From contig NZ_LHZA01000157.1 of assembly GCF_001580535.1 (NCBI RefSeq), positions 186,001-250,000 of the forward strand: a stretch of DNA of 64,000 bases. The letters run 5' to 3'. The position numbers and the translations under genes were made by a program. The notes below the pieces were generated by a model, which was not told the origin of the DNA, searched no databases, and worked only from the letters and a program-made list of their open reading frames with translations. This document shows, piece by piece, positions 46,647-55,198 of this stretch; position 1 is the stretch's first letter, and each line of letters starts with the position of its first letter. The DNA is from Acetobacter cerevisiae. GTDB lineage: Bacteria; Pseudomonadota; Alphaproteobacteria; Acetobacterales; Acetobacteraceae.

Positions 46647-46698
46647 GCACGGGTCAGAATAGAGTGTTGCCATCCGCAACCTGTGTTCTGGCTCGTGC
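46647..46698 (+). terminator. Long hairpin after cysNC
   Basis: GCACGGGTCAGAA (46647-46659) pairs along all thirteen bases, two as G-U, with TTCTGGCTCGTGC (46686-46698). An inner GTTGC/GCAAC stem (46666-46680) is nested. There is no T run. It could be a terminator, processing site or leader for cysT. Confidence 0.5.
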
Positions 46699-46737
46699 GC
46701 TTTCAGGGCTGTGCCTGAGGATGGTGGCAGGAGAAGG

Positions 46738-46776
46738 ATGAAGATGAGTTCCGGTCAGGCTTTTAACGCGGCATGA
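46738..46776 (+). CDS. 12-codon leader ORF overlapped by the cysT start
   Basis: A tiny frame, ATG at 46738 to TGA at 46774-46776, encodes MKMSSGQAFNAA. It has a strong ribosome site (GGCAGGAGAAGG) directly before its ATG, whereas cysT has none of its own. Its stop overlaps the cysT ATG as ATGA, the arrangement of translational coupling. The peptide has no cysteine, so it is not a simple cysteine attenuator. Whether it is really translated is inference. Confidence 0.5.
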   Translation: MKMSSGQAFNAA

Positions 46777-47624
46777 AGCAGGCTGTTTTGTCCTTTTTGC
46801 GGGGTGGCGGGTCTGCCCTGCCCGGTTATCGGCTGGCGCTAGGGGTAACCCTTCTCTGGACGGGCTTTTTTATCGTCCTTCCCCTGTGCGCGCTGATCAT
46901 CCGCCCCTGGCAGGATGGTGTGGGCGCTATGGTCGCGGCAACGCATGACACGCGTATGTTTGCCGCTCTGTGGACCAGTTTTTCCAGTGCCTTTCTGGCA
47001 GCCTTACTGAATGTGCCCCTTGGGATGCTGCTGGCGTGGGCGCTTGTGCGCGGGGATTTGCCGGGTCGCAAGATTGCGGATGCGCTGATTGATCTGCCTC
47101 TTGCCCTGCCGACCGCCGTATCAGGCATTACACTCGCCACGCTTTACGGCCCGCAGGGCTGGCTTGGCGCCCCCCTCGCAAAGCTTGGTCTGGTGCTGGC
47201 TTATAGTCGGACCGGCATTGTGCTGGCTCTGATGTTTGTCGGCCTCCCCTTTGTGGTGCGCACGGTTGAGCCTGTGCTGAAAAACCTGCCGCGCGATATG
47301 GAAGAAGCCGCCGTTCTGCTGGGGGCCAGACCCTGGCAGGTGGTCACGCGCGTCGTCATTGCCCCTCTGCTTCCAGCTTTGGTGACAGGCTTTGGTCTGG
47401 CCTTTGCGCGGGGCGTTGGGGAATACGGCTCTGTGATCTTCATTGCAGGCAATCAACCCTTCAAGAGTGAAATTGCCCCGCTACTGATTGTCGTCCGCCT
47501 TCAGGAATTTGATTACGCGGGAGCCACGGCTATAGCGCTGATCCTGTTGCTCACTTCCCTGCTCGCGCTGGTTCTGGTCAGTCTGGTGCGCAGGCGGTTG
47601 TCTGTGTGGGGGGAGCAGAGATGA
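46773..47624 (+). CDS. cysT: Sulfate/thiosulfate ABC transporter, permease CysT
   Basis: 283 residues with six membrane segments. The permease signature is DLPLALPTAVSGITLATLYGPQG and the ATPase-coupling EAA loop is MEEAAVLLGARPWQVVTRVV. With CysW it forms the membrane pore for sulfate import. The start overlaps the end of a 12-codon leader ORF. The next gene begins within the last bases (ATGA). Confidence 0.93.
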   Translation: MKQAVLSFLRGGGSALPGYRLALGVTLLWTGFFIVLPLCALIIRPWQDGVGAMVAATHDTRMFAALWTSFSSAFLAALLNVPLGMLLAWALVRGDLPGRKIADALIDLPLALPTAVSGITLATLYGPQGWLGAPLAKLGLVLAYSRTGIVLALMFVGLPFVVRTVEPVLKNLPRDMEEAAVLLGARPWQVVTRVVIAPLLPALVTGFGLAFARGVGEYGSVIFIAGNQPFKSEIAPLLIVVRLQEFDYAGATAIALILLLTSLLALVLVSLVRRRLSVWGEQR

Positions 47625-48424
47625 GAAAATATTCTCTCTGGGTTCTCACATGGGGATTGATTGTTCTGGTGCTGCTTATGCCTCCTGCGGTGGTGGTGGC
47701 GGAGGCTCTGAAGAACGGTCTGGCTCCGGCGCTCGCTTCTTTGTCTGACCCCGACGGTCTGGCGGCCATCTGGCTGACGCTGGAGGTTACGGTTGTCTCC
47801 GTGCTGGCAAATACCGTTTTTGGGGTGATGGCCGCCTGGGTGCTGACAAAATATCGCTTCCCCGGCCGGTCTGCTCTGCTGGTGCTGGTTGAATTGCCGC
47901 TGAGCATTTCCCCGGTTGTGTCGGGCCTTGTCTGGCTCCTGCTGTTTGGTGCTCAGGGCTGGTGGGGGCCTGCGCTGGAGCAGGCAGGTATTCATATCGC
48001 CTTTGCCGTGCCCGGTATCATGCTGGCCACCATCTTTGTCACCTTGCCTTATGTGGTCCGCACCCTTGTGCCGCTGATGGAGCAACAGGGGCGCGATGCG
48101 GAAGAGGCTGCCATGCTGGCCGGAGCCGGGTTCTGGAATATTCTCTGGCGGGTCACGCTGCCCGGTGCGCGGGTTGCCCTGTTTTCCGGCATTTTGCTCA
48201 CCACGGCGCGGGCTATGGGGGAGTTTGGCGCGGTTTCCGTCGTGTCCGGCCATATTCCGGGCATGACCGAGACTATGCCGCTGCATATTGAAAGTCTTTA
48301 TAATGGATACCAGACCGTTGCGGCCTTTAGCATGGCTGCGCTGCTGGCTGGCATGGCGATGATGGCCGTCTTGCTCCGCTCCGCGCCGGAGTGGCTGGCC
48401 CGCTGGAAGGAGAAGCAGGCATGA
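47621..48424 (+). CDS. cysW: Sulfate ABC transporter, permease CysW
   Basis: 267 residues with six membrane segments. The family pieces are VELPLSISPVVSGLVWLLLFGAQG and the EAA loop DAEEAAMLAGAGFWNILWRVTLP, with an ARAMGEFGAVSVVSGHIPG C-terminal stretch typical of CysW. It is translationally coupled to cysT and to cysA by ATGA overlaps. Confidence 0.93.
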   Translation: MRKYSLWVLTWGLIVLVLLMPPAVVVAEALKNGLAPALASLSDPDGLAAIWLTLEVTVVSVLANTVFGVMAAWVLTKYRFPGRSALLVLVELPLSISPVVSGLVWLLLFGAQGWWGPALEQAGIHIAFAVPGIMLATIFVTLPYVVRTLVPLMEQQGRDAEEAAMLAGAGFWNILWRVTLPGARVALFSGILLTTARAMGEFGAVSVVSGHIPGMTETMPLHIESLYNGYQTVAAFSMAALLAGMAMMAVLLRSAPEWLARWKEKQA

Positions 48425-49494
48425 GTGTGCAGGTTGAGCATCTGGTGCGCTATGCACCGGGCAGCACGCGGCGTCTGCTGAATGATGTCTCTCTGGATGT
48501 ACCAACAGGGGCGTTTGTGGCGCTGGTTGGCCCCTCAGGTGCCGGGAAAACAACCCTGCTCCGGGCTATTGCGGGCTTGGATACGTTTGAGCAGGGCACC
48601 TTGCTGCTGGATGGGCAGACGATGGGCAGTATGCGGGACCGTGCCCGCAAGATTGGCTTCGTTTTTCAGAATTACGCCCTGTTCCCGCACATGACGGTGG
48701 CAAAAAACATTGCCTTCGGACTGGATGTGCTGCCCCGTTCCGAGCGCCCTTCCCGCTCCGCTATTGCGGCGCGCGTGCAGGAGCTGCTGGACCTTATGCA
48801 GATCCCGGACGCCGGAGCGTCCTACCCGGCGCGGCTTTCCGGCGGGCAGCGGCAGCGTGTGGCGCTTGCCCGTGCATTGGCAACGGGGCCTAAGCTTCTG
48901 CTGCTGGATGAGCCTTTCGGGGCGCTCGACCCTATTGTGCGGCGCTCCATCCGGACATGGCTGAAAGCCCTGCATGAGCGTCTGGGGCTGACCACCATTC
49001 TGGTCACGCATGATCAGGATGAAGCCGTAGAAATAGCAGACCGCATTGTCGTGATGCAGCATGGACAGATTGTGCAGGATGCCACACCGGAAGAACTGAA
49101 CCGTAACCCGCAGACAGCGTTTGTTATGGAGTTCCTCGGGGAAGCACCGTCTTTTAACGGCATCGTGCAGGATGGTCTGATGGTGCCGGATGAAGCGGGC
49201 CTTCTTCCCTTTGCGGTCGATGCGTCTGTTTCCCCCGGCCCGGTCACAGCCATGCTGCGACCTTATGAAATTCAGGTATGCAGTCCTGACGAGCGTTCAG
49301 CGCAGGAACCCAGCCTCTCTCTCATTCCGGAGGGAGCGCGGAACGGTTATCGGCATTATAGAGCGCAGCTGGCTGAGCGTTCTGTACCGTTCAGCATTCC
49401 TGATTGCACAGAAAATACTGTGGAAATTCAGGCCTCTGGCTTTCTTGATATCAGCCGGGCCCGACTGTTTCGGGATGGAGAACGGTGCAGATAA
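48421..49494 (+). CDS. cysA: Sulfate ABC transporter, ATP-binding protein CysA
   Basis: 357 residues. Walker A GPSGAGKTTLLRAIAGLD, signature LSGGQRQRVALARALA, Walker B LLLDEPFGALDP and the switch histidine in VTHDQDEAVEIADR are intact. The C-terminal 120 residues form a regulatory TOBE-like region. It energises sulfate uptake. No periplasmic sulfate-binding protein gene is next to cysTWA in this window. Confidence 0.95.
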   Translation: MSVQVEHLVRYAPGSTRRLLNDVSLDVPTGAFVALVGPSGAGKTTLLRAIAGLDTFEQGTLLLDGQTMGSMRDRARKIGFVFQNYALFPHMTVAKNIAFGLDVLPRSERPSRSAIAARVQELLDLMQIPDAGASYPARLSGGQRQRVALARALATGPKLLLLDEPFGALDPIVRRSIRTWLKALHERLGLTTILVTHDQDEAVEIADRIVVMQHGQIVQDATPEELNRNPQTAFVMEFLGEAPSFNGIVQDGLMVPDEAGLLPFAVDASVSPGPVTAMLRPYEIQVCSPDERSAQEPSLSLIPEGARNGYRHYRAQLAERSVPFSIPDCTENTVEIQASGFLDISRARLFRDGERCR

Positions 49495-49526
49495 ACGGGG
49501 CTCGCTGAACCACAACGTTATTTTAT

Positions 49527-49593
49527 CACGAAATGTCGTGCTTCATTTATGATCACTCAAAACGGCGCGTGGTATATTGATAATATATCACGC
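49527..49593. promoter_or_regulatory. Two operator-like palindromes before the cysI operon
   Basis: Between cysA and the DUF2849 gene are CACGA-AATG-TCGTG (49527-49540) and a 27-base dyad, GCGTGGTATATT-GAT-AATATATCACGC (49567-49593), with twelve-base arms and one mismatch. The second is very AT-rich inside, as expected for a promoter-overlapping repressor or activator site. Confidence 0.6.
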
Positions 49594-49640
49594 ATGATGT
49601 AATTTCTTTTCCCAAGGATCGTTCCGGAAAGGGATATGCT

Positions 49641-49985
49641 GTGGATCGCAGAAACAGTCGCCGGGATGCTGAAGGCACCAGCGTCATCACCGCCAATCGT
49701 CTTCTGGATGGCCGCATCGTCTGGCTGGCTGCCGATGGCCAGTGGACGACGCTGATTCAGGACGCAAAACTCTATCCCAACAGTGCAGTTGAGGAGGCCT
49801 TGAAAGCCCGCAATGCCCGCGCGCAGGAAGAGGCTCTGGTTGGAATTTATGGCGTTCAGGTTACCGAGACGGCGTCTGGCCCGCTCCCTGTCACCAGTCG
49901 TGAGCGCATCCGCGCTGCGGGTCCCAGCGTGCATCCTGACTTTACGCCAGACTGGCACGCGCCTCACCCTGCTCCGTACGCCTGA
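49641..49985 (+). CDS. DUF2849 family protein
   Basis: 114 residues. The core TANRLLDGRIVWLAADGQWT with later KLYPNSAVEEALKAR matches DUF2849. The C-terminus is Pro/His-rich and disordered. The family is nearly always found directly before sulfite reductase genes, as here, and its role is unknown. The start is a GTG at 49641 with GGAAAGGG upstream. It is 26 bases from the cysI start. Confidence 0.85.
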   Translation: MDRRNSRRDAEGTSVITANRLLDGRIVWLAADGQWTTLIQDAKLYPNSAVEEALKARNARAQEEALVGIYGVQVTETASGPLPVTSRERIRAAGPSVHPDFTPDWHAPHPAPYA

Positions 49986-50011
49986 ACAGACGATCAAGAT
50001 TGGCTTTTTCC

Positions 50012-51706
50012 ATGTCTCATTCTCCATCTGCCGCACTGCCCGTCGGGCATTATGCTTACGATGACGTTGACCGCACGTTTCTGAAGCAACGCGTTGCTCA
50101 GTTTAAAGATCAGGTTGAACGGCGTCTGTCCGGTGCTCTGACGGAAGAAGAATTCAAGCCGCTCCGGCTGATGAACGGCCTTTATCTTCAGCTGCATGCC
50201 TACATGCTGCGGGTCGCCATTCCTTATGGCGTGCTGGATGCGAAGCAGATGCGCACGCTCGCGCATATTGCCCGCACGTATGACCGTGATTACGGGCATT
50301 TCACCACCCGCCAGAATATTCAGTTCAACTGGATCCGGCTGGAAGACACGCCGGAAATTCTGAACGTGCTGGCCGATACGGACATGCATGCCATTCAGAC
50401 CAGCGGGAACTGCATCCGCAACGTGACGGCAGATCAGTTTGCCGGCGCTGCTGCGGATGAAGTGCTGGACCCGCGTGTCTATGCGGAAATTCTGCGGCAG
50501 TGGTCTACGCTGCATCCGGAATTTACGTTCCTGCCCCGTAAATTCAAAATCGCTATTTCCGGCAGCCAGCAGGACCGTGTTGCCGCGCGCTTCCACGATA
50601 TCGGTCTGATTTCGCGTGAGGGCGAAAATGGTCGTCCGGTGTTTGAAGTCTTTGTCGGCGGCGGTCTGGGCCGTACGCCAATTATTGGCGTCAGACTGCG
50701 GGATGACCTGCCGGAAGAAGATCTGATTGCGTATCTGGAAGCCGTTCTGCGCGTCTATAACGCGCATGGCCGGCGCGACAACATCTATAAGGCGCGCATC
50801 AAGATTCTGGTTCAGGCTCTGGGCACGGAAGAATTCCTTAATCAGGTGAATGCAGAATTTGCCGCCATGGACCGGGCTCGCTACCGGCTACCCGAATCGA
50901 CCGTTGAGGCAATCCGCGCCCGGTTTGGCGCGCCGGATTTTGCCCCGGCAGGCAATGCGGCGGAAAAACTGGCCGCCCAGCGCAAGGCCGACCGGGCGTT
51001 TGATGCATGGGTCCATACCAACACTCATCCGCACAAGCAGTCTGGCTATTGCTCGATTACGATCTCCTGCAAACCGGCTGGCGGTATCCCGGGGGATGTG
51101 ACCTCGGCGCAGATGGACCTTCTGGCTGATCTGGCGGAACGCTACAGCTTTGGGGAGCTCCGCATCACGCACCTGCAAAATGTAGTGTTGGGCCATGTGC
51201 GGCAGGATGCGCTGTATGATGTCTGGCAGGCGCTAGAGAAAAACGGGCTTGGGGAAGCGAACATCGGTTTCATCACTGATATCGTCGCCTGTCCCGGTCT
51301 TGATTACTGCGCGCTGGCCAACGCCCGCTCCATCCCCATCGCCCAGAAGCTGAGCTCCCGTTTTGCCAATGCTGATCTCCAGCGGGAAATCGGACCGCTG
51401 CGACTGAATATTTCCGGCTGCATCAACGCCTGCGGGCATCATCATGCCGGGCATATTGGCATTCTGGGTGTTGATAAACGCGGCGAGGAAGCCTTCCAGA
51501 TTACGCTGGGTGGCTCCGCTGGAGATGGCGATGCCTCCATCGGACAAATTCTCGGCTCTGCCATGTCGGAAGATGAAACGGTTGATGCAATCGCCCGGAT
51601 CATTGATACGTATCTTTCCAGACGAACGGCGGGGGAGCGGTTTATTGAAACGTGCCGCCGTTTAGGCACAGCACCATTCAAGGACGCCGCATATGCCACT
51701 GCTTGA
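50012..51706 (+). CDS. cysI: Nitrite/sulfite reductase, siroheme hemoprotein
   Basis: 564 residues, two ferredoxin-like and two catalytic domains. The siroheme-[4Fe-4S] cysteines are in VACPGLDYCALANARS (C-x5-C) and ISGCINACGHHHAGHIG (C-x3-C). It reduces sulfite to sulfide with six electrons. Between sulfate uptake genes and DUF934, sulfite rather than nitrite is the expected substrate. The ATG at 50012 is preferred to a TTG at 50000. No cysJ flavoprotein is adjacent, so ferredoxin or another donor is likely. Confidence 0.93.
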   Translation: MSHSPSAALPVGHYAYDDVDRTFLKQRVAQFKDQVERRLSGALTEEEFKPLRLMNGLYLQLHAYMLRVAIPYGVLDAKQMRTLAHIARTYDRDYGHFTTRQNIQFNWIRLEDTPEILNVLADTDMHAIQTSGNCIRNVTADQFAGAAADEVLDPRVYAEILRQWSTLHPEFTFLPRKFKIAISGSQQDRVAARFHDIGLISREGENGRPVFEVFVGGGLGRTPIIGVRLRDDLPEEDLIAYLEAVLRVYNAHGRRDNIYKARIKILVQALGTEEFLNQVNAEFAAMDRARYRLPESTVEAIRARFGAPDFAPAGNAAEKLAAQRKADRAFDAWVHTNTHPHKQSGYCSITISCKPAGGIPGDVTSAQMDLLADLAERYSFGELRITHLQNVVLGHVRQDALYDVWQALEKNGLGEANIGFITDIVACPGLDYCALANARSIPIAQKLSSRFANADLQREIGPLRLNISGCINACGHHHAGHIGILGVDKRGEEAFQITLGGSAGDGDASIGQILGSAMSEDETVDAIARIIDTYLSRRTAGERFIETCRRLGTAPFKDAAYATA

Positions 51707-52181
51707 GAACGGCCAGATTATTCAGGACACATGGCAGATTGCCGTTGAGGGAGTCTCTCTTCCGGCAGGCGATGTGCTGGTGCCGCTGGCTCGCCTTTCT
51801 GAAGGGCTGGGCCGGAATAGCGATGGGCGGCTTGGTGTGGTGCTGAGCTCTGCTGACGAAGTCGAGACTCTGCGGGACGCCCTGCCCCGGCTGGATGTTG
51901 TGGCGCTGACCTTCCCGGTGTTCCGGGATGGCCGCCCGTTTACGCAGGCGCGGGCCTTGCGTGAACATCTGCACTTCAAGGGTGAAATTCGGGCTGGCGG
52001 GCATGTCCTGCCGGACCAGTATGAATTTCTGCTCCGGTGCGGGGTCACGGCAATAGATTTACCTGGAAGCTCTGATCCCGCTGTCTGGCAGCGGGCGCAT
52101 GAAGCCTTCACGGTGGCCTATCAGCCTTCCATTCTGAAAGAACAGGCAGAGGGGTTTGCCTTTAGGCGGAGGCTGGCCTAG
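51693..52181 (+). CDS. DUF934 family protein
   Basis: 162 residues. It matches DUF934, a family conserved beside cysI/cysH (LSSADEVETLRDALPRLDVVALTFP, then FRDGRPFTQARALREHLHFKGEIRAGGHVLPDQYEFLLRCG). It has no membrane segment and its biochemical role is unknown, though it may be an electron-transfer or assembly partner of sulfite reductase. The start overlaps the cysI stop by 14 bases, so the two are coupled. Confidence 0.87.
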   Translation: MPLLENGQIIQDTWQIAVEGVSLPAGDVLVPLARLSEGLGRNSDGRLGVVLSSADEVETLRDALPRLDVVALTFPVFRDGRPFTQARALREHLHFKGEIRAGGHVLPDQYEFLLRCGVTAIDLPGSSDPAVWQRAHEAFTVAYQPSILKEQAEGFAFRRRLA

Positions 52182-52199
52182 CGCGGGAGATCTGGCACT

Positions 52200-54212
52200 G
52201 TGGCGCGTCTTCCGCATTCCGCTGGATCTTTCGTTCGAAAAATTCTTGTCAGCACAATCCGGGGCTATCTGGGGCTGACCCTGCGCACTACGCGCTGGAC
52301 ATTTAGTATCGACCCGGAAGCCCGCGAGGTTCTCACCTGTCAGGATGGCCGCACGGCAGTTGTGGCTTTCTGGCATGAGGTTCTGCCGCTCACCCCTGCC
52401 TTGTGGTGGTGGGCGGAACCGCAAAACCCTGCCATGCGACTGCACGTGCTTATCAGCCGTAATCGGGATGGGCGCCTGATTGCCGATATTGTTGGAAAAT
52501 GGCGCATCTGGTCCATTGCGGGCTCTTCCGACACACGGGGTAAAAACAAAGGCGGTGCCGCCGCCCTGCGCCGCATGCGAGCCAGATTGCGGCATGGCGG
52601 CATTGTTGCCATTACGCCGGACGGCCCACGCGGCCCACGCAGGCAGGCCCAGCAAGGGGCAACGGCACTGGCTGCTCTTGTCAGAAAGCCGATTGTGCCC
52701 GTTGGTGCGACGTGCCGGGGCATCCGCCTGAACTCCTGGGATAAAATGATTTTGCCGCTGCCTTTTGGGCGCGGTCATTTTGTGTGCGGCGCTCCGCTTA
52801 TTCTCCCGCGTGAGAAAGAGGCGCAGGCCGAACATAGTGCAGACCGGCTGCTGGCCGAGGCGATTACGCAGGTCACGCTGGAAGCTGAGCGGCCATGGGT
52901 GGACCATCCGGGCCGCCAGAAGGAAAAAGTCTGGCTTGCTCCGCTATCTCTCCAGCCGTCACGGGTTTGGGGCTGGGTGGCTACGGGGCTTGCCCCTGCC
53001 CTGCCTTTCCTGCTGCGCTGGCGGCAGACACGCGGGAAGGAACTGCCGGACCGGGTGCGGGAGAAGATGGGCTTTGCCTCGCACGAGCGCCCGGCAGGCT
53101 CACTGGTCTGGTTCCATGCGGCCAGTGTGGGTGAGCTGGTGTCGATTCTGCCGCTCGTGCAGCTCTGTCTGGAGAAAAAACAGGCTCTTACAGTGCTGGT
53201 CACAACCGGAACCGTCACGGCGGCACGCTTGTTGCAGCAACGTCTGACGCATCCCCGGCTTATCCATCAGTTTGTGCCGCTGGATGTGCCGCGCTGGGGG
53301 CAGCGTTTTCTGGCGCACTGGCGGCCACAGGCTGTGGTTTTTACAGAAAGTGAACTCTGGCCAAACCTGATTGGCCTGTGCCACCGGCAGAATGTGCCTG
53401 TGGCCCTCGTCAATGGGCGGATGTCGGAACGCTCTTTCAAAAACTGGGGTAAATTACGCCCTGTTGCCCGGCGGATGCTGGAACGGTTTGCATGGATTGC
53501 GGCCCGCTCCCAGGAGGATGCCGAGCGGTTCCGTCAGCTTGGTGCCCGGTCTCTGACGAAAGCAGGCGATCTCAAGACAGCTGCTCCACCTTTGCCGGTG
53601 GATCAGGCTGAGTTGCTTGCAGTTCAGCAGCAGCTTGGCGGGCGGCCGGTGTTTTTGGCAGCGTCCACGCATGATGGAGAAGAAGACGCACTCCGGCAGA
53701 CGGTCCAAACCTTGCGGGCACGTTTTCCGTTCCTTCTCACCATTATCGTGCCGCGTCATCCGGAACGCGGTGCTGCCGTTAGCGCTCTTTTTGGCGGTGC
53801 GCCCAGAAGGACTTTGGGGCAAGTTCCTGCGCCGACCGATACCGTATGGGTGTGCGATACACTGGGCGAACTGGGGCTATTTTATCGGCTGGCTGGCATT
53901 GTCTTTATCGGCAACAGTCTGCCGGAGGTGCGAACAGGTGGCGGCGGCCATAATCCGTTTGAACCCGCTCGTCTGGACTGTGCGCTCGCGACCGGCCCGC
54001 GTGTTCAGAATTTTCAGGAGGCCTTTGCCGTTCTGGGGCAGAGTGTTGCGACCGTTCAAACTGCGGCGGAACTGGCTGAGTGGGTGGGCGCTATGCTGAA
54101 CGATCCGCGGCGTCGGCAAACCTGTGCAGCACAGGCGCAGGCCGTAGCAACCGCCAATATGGCTCTGCCAGAGCAGTTGTCGGATAAAATTCTGGCGCTT
54201 CTGTCATCATGA
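52200..54212 (+). CDS. waaA: Fusion: DUF374 acyltransferase-like domain plus Kdo transferase (WaaA)
   Basis: 670 residues. Residues about 1-235 are a DUF374 (lysophospholipid-acyltransferase-like) domain: VAFWHEVLPLTPAL, SRNRDGRLIADIVGKW and AITPDGPRGPRRQAQQGA. Residues about 245-670 are a complete 3-deoxy-D-manno-octulosonate transferase with FHAASVGELVSILPLV, FTESELWPNLI, GRMSERSFKNW and RTGGGGHNPFEPA. WaaA adds Kdo to lipid A. In most bacteria the two are separate, often neighbouring genes. The frame is uninterrupted, and lpxK begins inside the stop (ATGA). Confidence 0.92.
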   Translation: MARLPHSAGSFVRKILVSTIRGYLGLTLRTTRWTFSIDPEAREVLTCQDGRTAVVAFWHEVLPLTPALWWWAEPQNPAMRLHVLISRNRDGRLIADIVGKWRIWSIAGSSDTRGKNKGGAAALRRMRARLRHGGIVAITPDGPRGPRRQAQQGATALAALVRKPIVPVGATCRGIRLNSWDKMILPLPFGRGHFVCGAPLILPREKEAQAEHSADRLLAEAITQVTLEAERPWVDHPGRQKEKVWLAPLSLQPSRVWGWVATGLAPALPFLLRWRQTRGKELPDRVREKMGFASHERPAGSLVWFHAASVGELVSILPLVQLCLEKKQALTVLVTTGTVTAARLLQQRLTHPRLIHQFVPLDVPRWGQRFLAHWRPQAVVFTESELWPNLIGLCHRQNVPVALVNGRMSERSFKNWGKLRPVARRMLERFAWIAARSQEDAERFRQLGARSLTKAGDLKTAAPPLPVDQAELLAVQQQLGGRPVFLAASTHDGEEDALRQTVQTLRARFPFLLTIIVPRHPERGAAVSALFGGAPRRTLGQVPAPTDTVWVCDTLGELGLFYRLAGIVFIGNSLPEVRTGGGGHNPFEPARLDCALATGPRVQNFQEAFAVLGQSVATVQTAAELAEWVGAMLNDPRRRQTCAAQAQAVATANMALPEQLSDKILALLSS

Positions 54213-55198
54213 TCCGCCCTCCCCGTTTCTGGTCAGATCCGCAGGCCAGAGTGTTCCCATGGCTGCTTTCCCCGTTGTCGGCGCTGGTGGCAGCCTGTGC
54301 GGTGAAGAGGCAGAAGAAACCCGGCTGGAAAGCTCCCGTACCGGTCTTGTGCTGTGGCAACCTCACCACTGGTGGCACAGGGAAAACAACCGTGGTGCTG
54401 GATCTCGTGGCCCGGCTGAAAAAGCGGAAGATTGCTGTGCATGCGCTCACACGCGGTTATGGGGGGCGTATCAAAACGACCACACAGGTGGACCTTGCTT
54501 GCCATTCAGCCCGAGATGTCGGGGATGAAGCCCTGTTGCTGGCCCAGCAGTGCCCCACATGGGTTGGAGGAGACCGGGCCGCATCCGCTCGCGCAGCCGT
54601 AGCGGCAGGTGCCACATGTCTGATTATGGACGATGGCTTTCAGAATCCTGTCCTGCACAAGGATGTGTCTTTTTTGGTGGTGGATGGTGTGGTCGGGCTT
54701 GGCAACGGTCATGTTCTGCCTGCCGGACCTCTGCGTGAGTCCCCGGCGGGTGCGTTTGCGCGGGCCTCGGCGGTTTTGCTGATTGGGCCGGATAACACTG
54801 GTTTTCTTGAACGCTATGCGGGTGCATTGCCGGATGTTATGCGGGCTGATCTGCAAACCGGAGCGGAAGTGCAAGGGCTCAAAGGCGCGCGGTGCATTGC
54901 TTTTGCCGGACTGGGCCGCCCCTCCAAGTTTTTTGACGGATTACGGCAGGCTGGGGTGAACCCGGAGCAGTGTCTCGCTTTTCCAGATCATTATTTTTAT
55001 AAAGATCGGGATATGACGCATCTTGCTACACAGGCCCGGCAGGCAGACGCACAACTCGTGACGACCCCTAAGGATACGGTCCGGTTTCCTCCCGCTTTCA
55101 GAAAACAGCTCAAGACCGTTGATGTCGGACTTGTCTGGCAGAATGAGGCTGCGCCCGAGGCCTTGCTGGACCAGCTTTTAAGCCAGAGGCCCGCATGA
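54209..55198 (+). CDS. lpxK: Tetraacyldisaccharide 4'-kinase
   Basis: 329 residues. The P-loop is GNLTTGGTGKTTVVLDL, with ALTRGYGGRIK and GDEALLLAQ nearby and LIMDDGFQNPVLHKD later, all characteristic of LpxK. It phosphorylates the lipid A precursor at 4'. The start overlaps the WaaA stop, and the stop overlaps the next gene's start (ATGA both). Confidence 0.95.
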   Translation: MIRPPRFWSDPQARVFPWLLSPLSALVAACAVKRQKKPGWKAPVPVLCCGNLTTGGTGKTTVVLDLVARLKKRKIAVHALTRGYGGRIKTTTQVDLACHSARDVGDEALLLAQQCPTWVGGDRAASARAAVAAGATCLIMDDGFQNPVLHKDVSFLVVDGVVGLGNGHVLPAGPLRESPAGAFARASAVLLIGPDNTGFLERYAGALPDVMRADLQTGAEVQGLKGARCIAFAGLGRPSKFFDGLRQAGVNPEQCLAFPDHYFYKDRDMTHLATQARQADAQLVTTPKDTVRFPPAFRKQLKTVDVGLVWQNEAAPEALLDQLLSQRPA

